The notes: generated by a model not told the origin, from the sequence alone. Shown: positions 52,852 to 60,967, counted from the first letter of the stretch. The stretch: 64,000 nt of DNA from JAEZDC01 sp036676415 (GCA_036676415.1 JAKFCX010000065.1:41236-105235); one strand, 5' to 3'. Translations and numbers: made by a program.

Positions 52852-54015
52852 TTACTTAACCATGAGTTTCACAGATTGTTTCTTTTGCTGGTGTTTATCC
52901 CAGACAGATATGATGTAGACTCCTGCTGTAAGCGAAGCAGGCAATTCAATTCTAACGATCTCTTTCTTCAAAGCTGTGGTTACTTCCTTTCCCTGGATGG
53001 TCCTGCCATTGTTGTCAAGCAATTGAATATTATAGTCTGAAGGGTTTTCTATCCTGAGGTTTACCGTTGAGCCTCTCATCGAAGGATTTGGAAAAACTGA
53101 AATTAGCGCAGAGGGCAAAAGTTGCTTAACTGAATCTATCGCTCTCGCTACAATGTTTTGCCCTTTTACAGAAGAACTACAACGACTGACGATTCGTCCG
53201 GTACGAGTTGTAGCATAACCAACCACCACCACACCCGACAGTTCATTTTCTGAAGGTGTTAAAACAATATCTTCTCTTTTATTCTCGGTGGGTGCCAGTT
53301 TACATTCAAAGACTTCATATCCAACACTGGAAACTATCATCGTAAGTTCAGCCAATGGTTTTATAGAAACACTGTAATCTCCTTCAGCATTTGTGCTGAT
53401 CATTTTATTAAGTTCTTTCAAATGAATTGAAGCACCAGGTATAGGTTCACCTTCTATGCTCAACACTTTTCCGCTTATTACGATCTCCGAGGGTACTTGC
53501 ATTGAATCAACCACCACCGGTAAAACAGAAGTAACAATCCCTGTTGTAGTAAGTTCCACCTCTCCTCCCGACAAAAGTGAAATGGTATCATTCTTATTTT
53601 CCGGAATTGCAACAGAGGTATCTGTTTCAGGCAGCATCACCATATCTCCCATTATCATTAATTCTTCTGTTGCAGGCTGCGTGGTTGATGCAACTGATTT
53701 CCCCGTTACATTATCAACCCTTGATTTACACGCTGCAAAAAATGTTACCAGCACAGAAAGTAACATTCCCCAAAACTGCTTTCTTGCAGGAGTTGCAGGC
53801 TCACGTAGATCACGACCTAACTGGCCTACCGTAAAATTGCCGCAGGTATTTCCCCTATCCTTTTGAAAGTACTGAATGATCTCGGCATCCGTCATCACGC
53901 TGAAATCAATCACCACCTTCCGGCAACTATTGCAATAGCGGCCTTTCTCAGCAGGTGTCATCGAAAACCAGTTCTCGTGGCAGGGGTCGGGAACGTTCAA
54001 CTGGATCTTTTTCAT
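52852..54015 (-). CDS. cysteine-motif, carboxypeptidase-regulatory and sorting-domain protein
   Basis: A 387-residue envelope protein. The N-terminus has a conserved cysteine motif (NVPDPCHENWFSMTPAEKGR, then YCNSCRKVVIDFSVMTDAE, then CGNF) seen in many Bacteroidota proteins. A transmembrane segment follows (FWGMLLSVLVTFFAACKSR). Then come a linker, a carboxypeptidase-regulatory-like domain (ISGKVLSIEGEPIPGASIHL, about 183-250) and a C-terminal domain of the sorting type (VFPNPSMRGSTVNLRIENPS to SVKLMVK). The order of a cytosolic metal-binding-like domain before a membrane helix and a surface domain is noteworthy. Function unknown. Confidence 0.72.
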   Translation of the reverse strand: MKKIQLNVPDPCHENWFSMTPAEKGRYCNSCRKVVIDFSVMTDAEIIQYFQKDRGNTCGNFTVGQLGRDLREPATPARKQFWGMLLSVLVTFFAACKSRVDNVTGKSVASTTQPATEELMIMGDMVMLPETDTSVAIPENKNDTISLLSGGEVELTTTGIVTSVLPVVVDSMQVPSEIVISGKVLSIEGEPIPGASIHLKELNKMISTNAEGDYSVSIKPLAELTMIVSSVGYEVFECKLAPTENKREDIVLTPSENELSGVVVVGYATTRTGRIVSRCSSSVKGQNIVARAIDSVKQLLPSALISVFPNPSMRGSTVNLRIENPSDYNIQLLDNNGRTIQGKEVTTALKKEIVRIELPASLTAGVYIISVWDKHQQKKQSVKLMVK

Positions 54016-54161
54016 AAGCAGTGTTTAACAACCAGATGCATTACATAAATCAATTGCATAATCTTTTCTGAAATATTTTGAGTAATGGAGAATCAGTCAG
54101 CTTATGCCTAATACTAAATATTTGAGCAATGTTTTGTAATATTGACCAGCAAATACAAAGT

Positions 54162-55442
54162 ATGGCCACACAGATAAAATGTCCGAGCTGCAGTTTCGAA
54201 TTTCCACTGGAAGAAGCACTGAACGATGAGTTGAAGACGGAGATAGAGAAACAGAAACAGGAACTGAGACAACAGATGCTTGATTATAAGAAAAATGCTG
54301 AAGTGAAGATCAGGCAAATGGAAGAGGATAATAAAAGAGAAGCCCAGAAGCAGGAAGAACTGTTTCAGCAGAAGCTGCAGGTTGAACTGAAGAAAAAGAA
54401 TGCTGAGATCGAAGAATCGATCCGTAAAACCCTGGCTTCAGACTTCGAGAACCAGCTCAACATACTTCAGCAAAGCAATAAGGATAACGAAGAGAAACTA
54501 AAGCTTGCCAGGGAAAAAGAAATGCAGTTCCTGCAGCGAGAACAGGAATTAAAAAATAAGGAAGCGGAGTTAGAACTGCAATTACAGAGGCAGCTCCAGT
54601 TAGAACGAGAGAAATTAACCGTTGAAATTCGCAAAATAGAAGAGCAGAAATCAGCATTGAAAGAAGAGCAGAATAGCCTGAAAGTAAAGGAACTTGAAAA
54701 GCAACTCGAAGACCAGAAAAAGCTTGCCGAAGAAATGAGGCGTAAAGCAGAGCAAGGCAGCATGCAGTTACAGGGTGAAGCACAGGAACTGATGCTGGAA
54801 TATTTGCTGAAAGAAAACTTTCCTTTCGATTCCGTTGATGAAGTTGGTAAAGGCATTGAAGGTGCAGATTGCATTCTTACCGTTAGAAATCATAAAGGCG
54901 AAGAATGTGGTAAGATCATTTTTGAAAGTAAACGTACCAAAGCATGGAGCAATACCTGGGTAGATAAACTGAAAACCGATATGCGGAACACCCAGGCTGA
55001 GTTAGCGATATTGGTTTCACAGGTGTTTCCGAAAGACATGAATTGTTTTGGTGAGAAAGATGGAGTGTGGATCTGTTCTTTCAAAGAAGTGATCGCATTG
55101 ACTTCTGCATTAAGAACTGCCATCATTCGTGTTGCAGAAACCAAAAAGAGTGAAGAGAATAAAGGTGAGAAAATGCAATTGCTCTATTCGTATTTAACCG
55201 GGGTAGAATTCAGGCAGCAGATAGAATCTATTGTTGAAGGATTTATTGCTTTGAGAAATTCTATTACAAAAGAGCGGATACAAATGGAGAAAATGTGGAA
55301 GGAAAGGGAAAAACAACTTGACCGTGTTTTACTTAGTACTTCCGGTTTATATGGATCCATTAAAGGCATTGCAGGTGCTTCTATTGCCAATATTCCACTG
55401 CTGGAAGGCGATAATGATACAGATCTCCTGCCTCTGGACTGA
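54162..55442 (+). CDS. DUF2130 coiled-coil protein with nuclease-like C-terminus
   Basis: From the ATG at 54162 the protein has 426 residues. It begins with a zinc-ribbon-like MATQIKCPSCSFEFPLEEAL (only one CxxC). About 190 residues of Glu/Lys/Gln-rich coiled coil follow (EKQKQELRQQMLDYKKNAEV onward). The DUF2130 domain comes last: LLKENFPFDSVDEVGKGIEG, ADCILTVRNHKGEECGKIIF, then ESKRTKAWSNTWVDKLKTDM. The D...ExK arrangement (D in ADCI, ESK) resembles a PD-(D/E)xK nuclease core. The role in the cell is unknown. Confidence 0.85.
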   Translation: MATQIKCPSCSFEFPLEEALNDELKTEIEKQKQELRQQMLDYKKNAEVKIRQMEEDNKREAQKQEELFQQKLQVELKKKNAEIEESIRKTLASDFENQLNILQQSNKDNEEKLKLAREKEMQFLQREQELKNKEAELELQLQRQLQLEREKLTVEIRKIEEQKSALKEEQNSLKVKELEKQLEDQKKLAEEMRRKAEQGSMQLQGEAQELMLEYLLKENFPFDSVDEVGKGIEGADCILTVRNHKGEECGKIIFESKRTKAWSNTWVDKLKTDMRNTQAELAILVSQVFPKDMNCFGEKDGVWICSFKEVIALTSALRTAIIRVAETKKSEENKGEKMQLLYSYLTGVEFRQQIESIVEGFIALRNSITKERIQMEKMWKEREKQLDRVLLSTSGLYGSIKGIAGASIANIPLLEGDNDTDLLPLD

Positions 55443-55492
55443 TATGATCTTTAGTTGGCTTTAGGTTTGATATGTTCTACTAAAACGATAAT

Positions 55493-55684
55493 ATGTCAAA
55501 CCACGACGAAAAGAAAAAAGACAACAGCGATGCCCCGATCCAGCCAGATCCTGAAACCTTGCATACCACCGATCCACAGGAGAGTATGAAAGGACCTATT
55601 TCTTCCCTGGTAAAAGGTGTAGAAGAAAAGGTGGAGGAAAAAGGCGGAACAAAAACAGTAGCCGACGACGAAAAGGATAGCTGA
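55493..55684 (+). CDS. small hydrophilic protein
   Basis: A 63-residue, highly charged protein without Cys or Trp (MSNHDEKKKDNSDAPIQPDP, then SLVKGVEEKVEEKGGTKTVA). It resembles the tiny hydrophilic genes at 4.5-5.3 kb in composition. It follows the DUF2130 gene by 50 bases on the same strand. Probably disordered and cytosolic. Confidence 0.55.
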   Translation: MSNHDEKKKDNSDAPIQPDPETLHTTDPQESMKGPISSLVKGVEEKVEEKGGTKTVADDEKDS

Positions 55685-55713
55685 TGCTTTCATCAATCAA
55701 CTCCTGGAGCACC

Positions 55714-55791
55714 AACCTGTCAGGTTGTAACCATTAAGTGAACGATGTATTATGATCAGCATAGTCGCTGATCATCGAAACCTGACAGGTT
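55714..55791. repeat. AACCTGTCAGGTT-bounded 78-bp unit 1 (subfamily 1)
   Basis: The unit is bounded by AACCTGTCAGGTT and AACCTGACAGGTT. The inside carries an imperfect dyad TATGATCAGC...GCTGATCATCG. Confidence 0.85.
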
Positions 55792-55809
55792 ATTTATACT
55801 TGGAGTACT

Positions 55810-55887
55810 AACCTGTCAGGTTATGACCATTCAGTTAACGAGGTATTATGAGCAGTATTATGACAGCTCATCGGAACCTGACAGGTT
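55810..55887. repeat. AACCTGTCAGGTT-bounded 78-bp unit 2 (subfamily 1)
   Basis: Same ends and same 78-bp length as the unit 23 bases before, with a related interior (ACCATTCAGTTAACGAGG against ACCATTAAGTGAACGATG). It lies just after the PPTase gene stop. Confidence 0.85.
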
Positions 55888-55911
55888 GTTTACTCTCACA
55901 CTTTTGTTTTA

Positions 55912-56610
55912 TTAATCTACTCTTTTTATCACATCCGGTTCAGTGGCTGTCCAGGTAAGTAATAATTTATCCCATTGCCTGTAATGTACACGCAGCGGTA
56001 TTTCTATTTCGTTCTTGATGAACATGGCGGTAAGTGCTCCATGTTCTTTTATATCGAATGCAGACAACCGCATAGCATCACTGAAATCCACTTCTCCCCA
56101 ACCCCACCATTTGAACATTGATTCTTTGATTGACCATAACAATGTTGGCAGTTTGGTGTCGGTATCTTCCAGTTCAAAATCCCCCAGTTGTTCATCCAAT
56201 AAAACCACCTGGCTGGATGCAAGGTTGAATTTCATCATTTCTTCCTTGTGAAGGAACTTATGCAATATCCGGAATACTTTTTCAGTAGGTATTTCAATAT
56301 CGATCCCTACCCTTTCATGCCTGCTGACGATGGCCGCAGCATACTCACCACAATGCGAGATCGAGAAATGATATTGCTCATCAGGCAAAAATGGTTTACG
56401 GGTACTGGCTATTTGTATTTCACGGTAAGGGAAGTCTTCGAACAAATGCTTAAGCAGGTAACGGCCTGCAAGGTGTTGCAAACGTTTATTCGGGTGAGTG
56501 ATACTTCTTTGCAAAGGCACTATATCAAGAAAAAACTGTTCAGGTTCTTCTATCTTCCAGATGCCCAACCTTGTACTCTCGTTGATATCTTGTTGATAAA
56601 ACAGAGGCAT
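55912..56610 (-). CDS. 4'-phosphopantetheinyl transferase (Sfp-type)
   Basis: A 232-residue enzyme that loads phosphopantetheine on carrier proteins. Motifs are YHFSISHCGEYAAAIVSRHE, RVGIDIEIPTEKVFRILHKF with the metal-binding Asp and Glu, and LLWSIKESMFKWWGWGEVDF with the conserved Trp-x-x-Lys-Glu. The Sfp-like double-domain length fits a broad-specificity enzyme for secondary metabolism or fatty acid carrier proteins. No synthase cluster is in the window. Confidence 0.9.
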   Translation of the reverse strand: MPLFYQQDINESTRLGIWKIEEPEQFFLDIVPLQRSITHPNKRLQHLAGRYLLKHLFEDFPYREIQIASTRKPFLPDEQYHFSISHCGEYAAAIVSRHERVGIDIEIPTEKVFRILHKFLHKEEMMKFNLASSQVVLLDEQLGDFELEDTDTKLPTLLWSIKESMFKWWGWGEVDFSDAMRLSAFDIKEHGALTAMFIKNEIEIPLRVHYRQWDKLLLTWTATEPDVIKRVD

Positions 56611-56712
56611 ACGGAATTACGATTTAAGCGTTACGAATTACAATTTATATTGCAGCGATTATGCCAGCTTATCCTGCCAAAAATTTGGAAGGGGTGCAAA
56701 GGTAGGCAATAT

Positions 56713-56739
56713 GAACCACAGAGACACAAAGACACAGCG
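56713..56739 (-). repeat. CTTTGTGTCTTTGTG-type intergenic sequence, copy 2
   Basis: GAACCACAGAGACACAAAGA then CACAGCG is the reverse of the block type seen at 43388. It lies in the divergent PPTase-dcd spacer. Confidence 0.45.
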
Positions 56740-56809
56740 TTACACAACGTTAAATCGTTAAAACGTGTCATGTTGTGGCTTACTAACGTAACATTTCAAA
56801 CCAGTTACA

Positions 56810-57346
56810 ATGATTTTATCTGATAGCCGTATTCTAGAAGAAATAGACAAAGGAACGATCGTTTTGAAGCCTTATACGAGAGATTGCCTGGGCAGTAACA
56901 GCTATGACGTTCACCTGGGTAAAAGCCTTGCTACTTACCGTGAACATATACTGGATGCCAAAAAGCATAACGAGATCGAATATTTCGAGATACCGGATGA
57001 TGGATTTGTGCTATATCCACACATCTTCTACCTCGGTGTTACACAGGAGTATACAGAAACACATGCTCATGTGCCTTTCCTGGAAGGAAAATCGTCTACC
57101 GGGAGATTGGGTATTGATATTCATGCCACGGCAGGTAAAGGTGATGTGGGCTTCTGTGGTCACTGGACATTGGAGATCTCGGTAAAGCAACCGGTGAAAG
57201 TGTATCATGGTATGCCGATTGGCCAGCTGATCTATTTCCCTGTAGATGGAGATATTGAAGTGGCCTACAACCAGAAGAAGAATGCCAAGTACAGTGGACA
57301 GCCGGATAAGCCGATTGAAAGTATGATGTGGAAGAATAAGTTTTAG
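56810..57346 (+). CDS. dcd: dCTP deaminase
   Basis: The enzyme converts dCTP to dUTP as a source of dTTP. The 178-residue trimeric fold shows MILSDSRILEEIDKGTIVLK, DCLGSNSYDVHLGKSLATYR, the active-site loop GKSSTGRLGIDIHATAGKGD, CGHWTLEISVKQPVKVYHGM with the catalytic Glu, and PIGQLIYFPV. Length fits Dcd proteins (about 180-195). The gene is followed at once by a CACGAATT-rich low-complexity tract. Confidence 0.92.
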   Translation: MILSDSRILEEIDKGTIVLKPYTRDCLGSNSYDVHLGKSLATYREHILDAKKHNEIEYFEIPDDGFVLYPHIFYLGVTQEYTETHAHVPFLEGKSSTGRLGIDIHATAGKGDVGFCGHWTLEISVKQPVKVYHGMPIGQLIYFPVDGDIEVAYNQKKNAKYSGQPDKPIESMMWKNKF

Positions 57347-57420
57347 CACACGAATTTGGAGACACGAATTACACGAATTTGAGAAACCACGAATTGCACG
57401 AATTAGGAAACACGAATTGC
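57347..57420. repeat. CACGAATT low-complexity tract
   Basis: The word CACGAATT (or ACACGAATT) recurs six times in about 70 bases with short irregular spacers. It starts next to the dcd stop and ends at the first 76-bp unit. Confidence 0.6.
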
Positions 57421-57429
57421 ATGGGCAGT

Positions 57430-57505
57430 AACCTGCCAGGTTTCCTTTTCATCTTCTTACAGATTGATCACAGCGGTGCTGCTATTCATCTTAACCTGAC
57501 AGGTT
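57430..57505. repeat. AACCTGCCAGGTT-bounded 76-bp unit 3 (subfamily 2)
   Basis: The unit is bounded by AACCTGCCAGGTT and AACCTGACAGGTT. The interior (ACAGATTG, GTGCTG, TATTCATCTT) matches unit 4 and not units 1-2. Confidence 0.85.
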
Positions 57506-57530
57506 GTTGTAGAAAACAAGAATTATAAGC

Positions 57531-57719
57531 ATGAACGCTTCACAATTACAATTTGAAACATCGTCAGAGTTAAAGGCTTTTCTCAGGAAGCGGAATATTA
57601 CGCATGGTAAAATAAACCCGACTGATATCATACTCACTGCTGTACTCACCGATAAAGATATAGTGGTGGCCTGCAAAGATTATAATGCGAAGGTGGTTGG
57701 CAGGCCTACGCTTGATTAA
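57531..57719 (+). CDS. small hypothetical protein framed by repeat units
   Basis: A 62-residue protein (MNASQLQFETSSELKAFLRK, ending AKVVGRPTLD) with a helical N-terminus and beta-like C-terminus. It lies exactly between two related 76-77 bp palindrome-bounded units. No family is recognised. The even spacing suggests either a cargo frame carried with the repeats or a chance frame in the gap. Confidence 0.4.
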   Translation: MNASQLQFETSSELKAFLRKRNITHGKINPTDIILTAVLTDKDIVVACKDYNAKVVGRPTLD

Positions 57720-57741
57720 GTAGTATCGCTATTGGGCTAAT

Positions 57742-57818
57742 AACCTGTCAGGTTTCCCTGTTGATCTTCCTACAGATTGGGAACTGCAGTGCTGTTATTC
57801 ATCTTAACCTGGCAGGTT
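57742..57818. repeat. AACCTGTCAGGTT-bounded 77-bp unit 4 (subfamily 2)
   Basis: The unit is bounded by AACCTGTCAGGTT and AACCTGGCAGGTT. The interior aligns with unit 3 over most of its length. Confidence 0.85.
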
Positions 57819-57825
57819 GTTGTAG

Positions 57826-57955
57826 GACAGTTTTAACGCAAAGATTTATTGAGAACGTTTTTGTGTGACACACTACGGGCAAGAGTTTGGATGACTGAAG
57901 GTTTAACACGCTGATCGCAAAGACGCAAAGGGATGACTCGCAAGCTCGTCATATT
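57826..57955 (+). repeat. direct repeat, copy 1 (130 bp)
   Basis: Begins GACAGTTTTAACGCAAAG and ends with the GCTCGTCATATT block; includes the 11-base palindrome GTGTGACACAC. It repeats at 58011 with about 95% identity. Confidence 0.9.
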
Positions 57956-58010
57956 GTACTCACCGCATCATTCACTTTATTGATGCACACCCGCAGATGC
58001 GAACTAAGTT

Positions 58011-58136
58011 GACAGTTTAACGCAAAGATTTATTGAGAACGTTTTTGTGTGACACACTACGGGCAAGAGTTTGGATGACTGATTTAACACGCTGATCGCA
58101 AAGACGCAAAGGGATGACTCGCAGGCTCGTCATATT
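58011..58136 (+). repeat. direct repeat, copy 2 (126 bp)
   Basis: Copy of 57826-57955 with 4 bases missing in total (one T near the start, three bases after GGATGACTG) and a single A to G change near the end. A 55-bp spacer separates the copies. Confidence 0.9.
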
Positions 58137-58420
58137 CCTTCTCCGCTATGTCTCCCGCCAACAATGCTCAACATAAAAGAAATATTCATGGGGACATTGC
58201 GGGGAAGGAAAACAAACACTGGCTGCATACTTACGCCAGCGAGGACCCTGCACCTTCCCTACCGCATGAGTGCCTCTGTGCCGGGGTTATAGTGGAGTAA
58301 CAGTGGAGTATGAGGCGGGGGTGAGTGAAGCGTGGTGACTATAACTACACTATAACTATACTATAACTATGCTATAAGTGCAGTATAGCGATATGCCGCA
58401 TCATAGTGATAAAGCAACGT
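58137..58420. other. gene-free leader region before the GC-richer gene
   Basis: No gene was found. The stretch is GC-richer than the surroundings and contains short 11-base near-repeats (AGTGGAGTAAC, AGTGGAGTATG at about 58293-58314) and the ACTATAACTAT tandem repeat at 58338. Confidence 0.5.
58338..58381 (+). repeat. 11-bp tandem repeat (ACTATAACTAT)
   Basis: Four consecutive 11-base units: ACTATAACTAC, ACTATAACTAT, ACTATAACTAT, GCTATAAGTGC. They lie 40 bases upstream of the gene at 58421. Confidence 0.85.
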
Positions 58421-59107
58421 ATGCCCGGTATGAATTTACATAAAGGCCGTGTTCCACCCTGTCCTGACCCAGGACAGTATATACTGGTGCAGACGAGGGA
58501 AGGTATGTACTGGCGACGTAAACGTGGCAGCGTGAAGAAAGCAGAACTAAACGAGGCGATGCAACAGGCTGCAGCCATGCTGAAGCAGTGTGCAGCCATG
58601 TCGAGAAGAATCCGTACGAGGCTGCGTGAATATTTTTCAAGAATGGAAACGGGCAGGCTGCACCAACGTGTATGGACGAGGCTGCGGCGGCAATTGAAAG
58701 AGACGGGCCGTGCAGGACTGCAGAGCCTGGAAGGACTGGAAATACAGCAGCGATTTCCACTAGACCGTTTGCTGACTGCCTGCTACAGTGTTACCGTGAA
58801 AGACGGAACGGTTGAAGTAAGGATACCGATCAACGAAAACACGATAAAGCAAAATAGCGGTATTGTGTCGGGATATTTTTTCCAGCTGATCATGGTGTAC
58901 GGTGAATGCAATGAGGAATATGGATTGAAGGTGGAAGAAGAAACGAGCGAGGTATATGACATTGGCCAGCAAAACACCGACTGCCGGATGCTGATGGTGC
59001 TGCCTGAAAAAGAATGGATGGTGGTACTGAAGGTGAGTTGTATAGAGGGCAAAGAAGTTGCAAAGGCGGCGAGAAATTACGGAATGAAGGTGGTTGCTGT
59101 TGGGTGA
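58421..59107 (+). CDS. unrecognised GC-richer protein
   Basis: A 228-residue protein from the ATG at 58421 (a GTG at 58406 would add 5 residues). The N-terminal half is basic and Arg/Gln-rich helical (MYWRRKRGSVKKAELNEAMQ, LHQRVWTRLRRQLKETGRA). The C-terminal half is beta-rich (VEVRIPINENTIKQNSGIVS). Its base composition is clearly GC-richer than its neighbours, suggesting transfer. The layout (a basic RGSVKKAELN segment, then a GLEIQQ segment, then beta-strands) faintly recalls a hypothetical family I remember from Bacteroidota, but I cannot name it. The upstream 11-bp tandem repeats set it apart. Confidence 0.6.
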   Translation: MPGMNLHKGRVPPCPDPGQYILVQTREGMYWRRKRGSVKKAELNEAMQQAAAMLKQCAAMSRRIRTRLREYFSRMETGRLHQRVWTRLRRQLKETGRAGLQSLEGLEIQQRFPLDRLLTACYSVTVKDGTVEVRIPINENTIKQNSGIVSGYFFQLIMVYGECNEEYGLKVEEETSEVYDIGQQNTDCRMLMVLPEKEWMVVLKVSCIEGKEVAKAARNYGMKVVAVG

Positions 59108-59163
59108 GGTGTCCTGTTAAGCGAAGGAGGTGGAAAGGAAATAGATGGTTCGTGAGACGCGAA

Positions 59164-60045
59164 CTAACCAACCTTTACAGATGTCATTGTCAATGACCCT
59201 CCAACGGCTTTATCGTTAAAGAATGATACGTCGTCTTTTTTTCCTTTTACCCCCAATGTGTACATTAAAGGCAGGTAGTGCTCCGGTGTAGGGATTGCCA
59301 ACAACGCATCTTTACCTAATGAAGTATAGTTGATGAGCGGTTTGTGATCGTCATGCTGTATCAGTGATTTGAATTTTTCATTGATGCTCTTTGCCCAATC
59401 GTAACCATATTCCGCATCATTCAATTTATCCCAGGCAACCATCCTTAAATTGTGCACCATGTTACCGCTGCCGATAATCAGCACTCCTTTCTTCCTTAGC
59501 GCATACAATTCTTTGGCTAAATCATAATGATATTGCGGACCTTTTGTATAATCAATACTCAACTGTAATACAGGAATATTAGCATCGGGATACATGTGCC
59601 TTATGACAGTCCATGCACCGTGGTCCAGGCCCCAGTCGTGATCTAATTCAACATGAGCCGAATGCAATAATTCTGCTGTTTCTTTCGCTAATATTGGATT
59701 ACCCGGTGCAGGATACTGTACATCAAAAAGCTCCTGTGGAAAACCACCAAAGTCATGAATGGTTTTAGGGAAGTCCATTGCTGTAATTTTTGTGCCTTTA
59801 GTAAACCAGTGTGCTGATACTACCAACACGGCCTTAGGTGTTGGGATTTCCTTTGCCATTTGTGTCCACCTGCGGCTAAACGCTGTGTCTTCAATTCCAT
59901 TCATGGGTGAACCGTGACCGATGAACAGTGCAGGCATTACCTGATCCTGTTCATCTAAACCACTTGTAAACCCTCTGAATGCTGCTAAAGTTGTCATACC
60001 TACTGCTCCTGTTATTATCGTTTTAATAAATTGATCTCTTTTCAT
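59164..60045 (-). CDS. 4,5-DOPA-extradiol-dioxygenase-like protein (YgiD/DODA family)
   Basis: A 293-residue protein of the LigB/DODA superfamily. It has FIGHGSPMNGIEDTAFSRRW with a metal His, LVVSAHWFTKGTKITAMDFP, IHDFGGFPQELFDVQYPAPG, WGLDHGAWTVIRHMYPDANI, PVLQLSID and LIIGSGNMVHNLRMVAWD. The N-terminus (FIKTIITGAVGMTTLAAFRG) is hydrophobic, like a signal peptide, which is unusual for the family. It is the last of a three-gene minus-strand run with the DsbA-like and DUF417 genes. The real substrate is unknown. Confidence 0.88.
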   Translation of the reverse strand: MKRDQFIKTIITGAVGMTTLAAFRGFTSGLDEQDQVMPALFIGHGSPMNGIEDTAFSRRWTQMAKEIPTPKAVLVVSAHWFTKGTKITAMDFPKTIHDFGGFPQELFDVQYPAPGNPILAKETAELLHSAHVELDHDWGLDHGAWTVIRHMYPDANIPVLQLSIDYTKGPQYHYDLAKELYALRKKGVLIIGSGNMVHNLRMVAWDKLNDAEYGYDWAKSINEKFKSLIQHDDHKPLINYTSLGKDALLAIPTPEHYLPLMYTLGVKGKKDDVSFFNDKAVGGSLTMTSVKVG

Positions 60046-60049
60046 GTGC

Positions 60050-60967
60050 TTAGAATTGGTTAGCTACTCTCCACAAAGAGCCTGCATTTGAAAGCGTTCT
60101 TGTTAGTTTCTTTTCTTCATGAAGACCTTTTAAAATGCGTTCAGCTTCTTCCAGGTCTATATCGTAGAAGACAGCGAACTCTTTTAGTGCAACCGTATCA
60201 TACTGGTTAAAAATATCTTCATAGGAAGCAGCTTTTTTTCTTTGCACTTCCCTTGGGAGTAGTTTAAGTAATGCCTGCTCGTACACATGATAGGGTTTGC
60301 TTCCGTACACTTTAAACCGATTGTCATCTTCATCTATAAAATAAATAGTAGGAAAGCCACGTACACCCCATTCTCTTGTAATAGAAAGATCTTCTTCGAA
60401 TAATAGTTTTGCTTTGGCCACATAATCATTTTGAAACTTTGTTTTATCTAATCCAGCATCTTCTGCAGCCTGCAAGAGGTGTTCTGTTTCTGTAATGTTT
60501 TTCTTCTCGACAAAAACCATTTCTTTTATTCTTCTAAGGAAACGTTCTGCTTTGTACTTGTCTTGTAGTTGGGCAGCTTTAAAAGCAATGGCAGGTGGAT
60601 AAGAAGAGTGTAACGGATCTTCGTTCCATACTTCTGCATTAACAGGCATCTGGTAATACGCTCCTGCTTCTTCCCAATGTTGCGCAACGCTTGCCGGACC
60701 GTTTACGTCGCTTCCACCGTATTCATCCCAGCTTTTCAACAAACCGCCCATTCTATATTCTATGTCGAAATACTCACCGTATTCCTGCTTCAGTTTTCTA
60801 AGTTGTGGCTCAATACCCCAACAGGCAGAACAAATGGGATCAGTAAAGTATAAAAGCTTTACCGGCTTTTTTAAAATGTTATTTTTTTCTTCGGTAGATA
60901 GCTGGTTTATTTCACAAATACCAGTTTCCATATCGCAATTCATCAGCTCTTTATTTTCTGCTTTCAT
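60050..60967 (-). CDS. DsbA family thioredoxin-like protein
   Basis: A 305-residue protein with a thioredoxin-fold CxxC motif LLYFTDPICSACWGIEPQLR (Cys-Ser-Ala-Cys), the inserted helical domain (PPAIAFKAAQLQDKYKAERF onward), and the cis-Pro segment EWGVRGFPTIYFID. The layout matches the FrnE/SpxH (YjbH) branch of DsbA-like proteins. There is no signal peptide, so it is probably cytosolic. A C-terminal extension of about 70 residues (KAASYEDIFNQYDTVALKEF onward) is not part of the fold. It lies 4 bases upstream of the DODA-like gene. Confidence 0.88.
   Translation of the reverse strand: MKAENKELMNCDMETGICEINQLSTEEKNNILKKPVKLLYFTDPICSACWGIEPQLRKLKQEYGEYFDIEYRMGGLLKSWDEYGGSDVNGPASVAQHWEEAGAYYQMPVNAEVWNEDPLHSSYPPAIAFKAAQLQDKYKAERFLRRIKEMVFVEKKNITETEHLLQAAEDAGLDKTKFQNDYVAKAKLLFEEDLSITREWGVRGFPTIYFIDEDDNRFKVYGSKPYHVYEQALLKLLPREVQRKKAASYEDIFNQYDTVALKEFAVFYDIDLEEAERILKGLHEEKKLTRTLSNAGSLWRVANQF

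Noticed and set aside
54457..54874. Antisense Leu/Ser-rich frames opposite the coiled-coil region
   Set aside because: These are mirror frames of Glu/Lys/Gln-rich codons in the DUF2130 gene.
57347..58381. Repeat-rich stretch as a CRISPR array
   Set aside because: Repeat lengths and spacers are irregular, units are palindrome-bounded rather than regularly spaced, and no cas genes are near.
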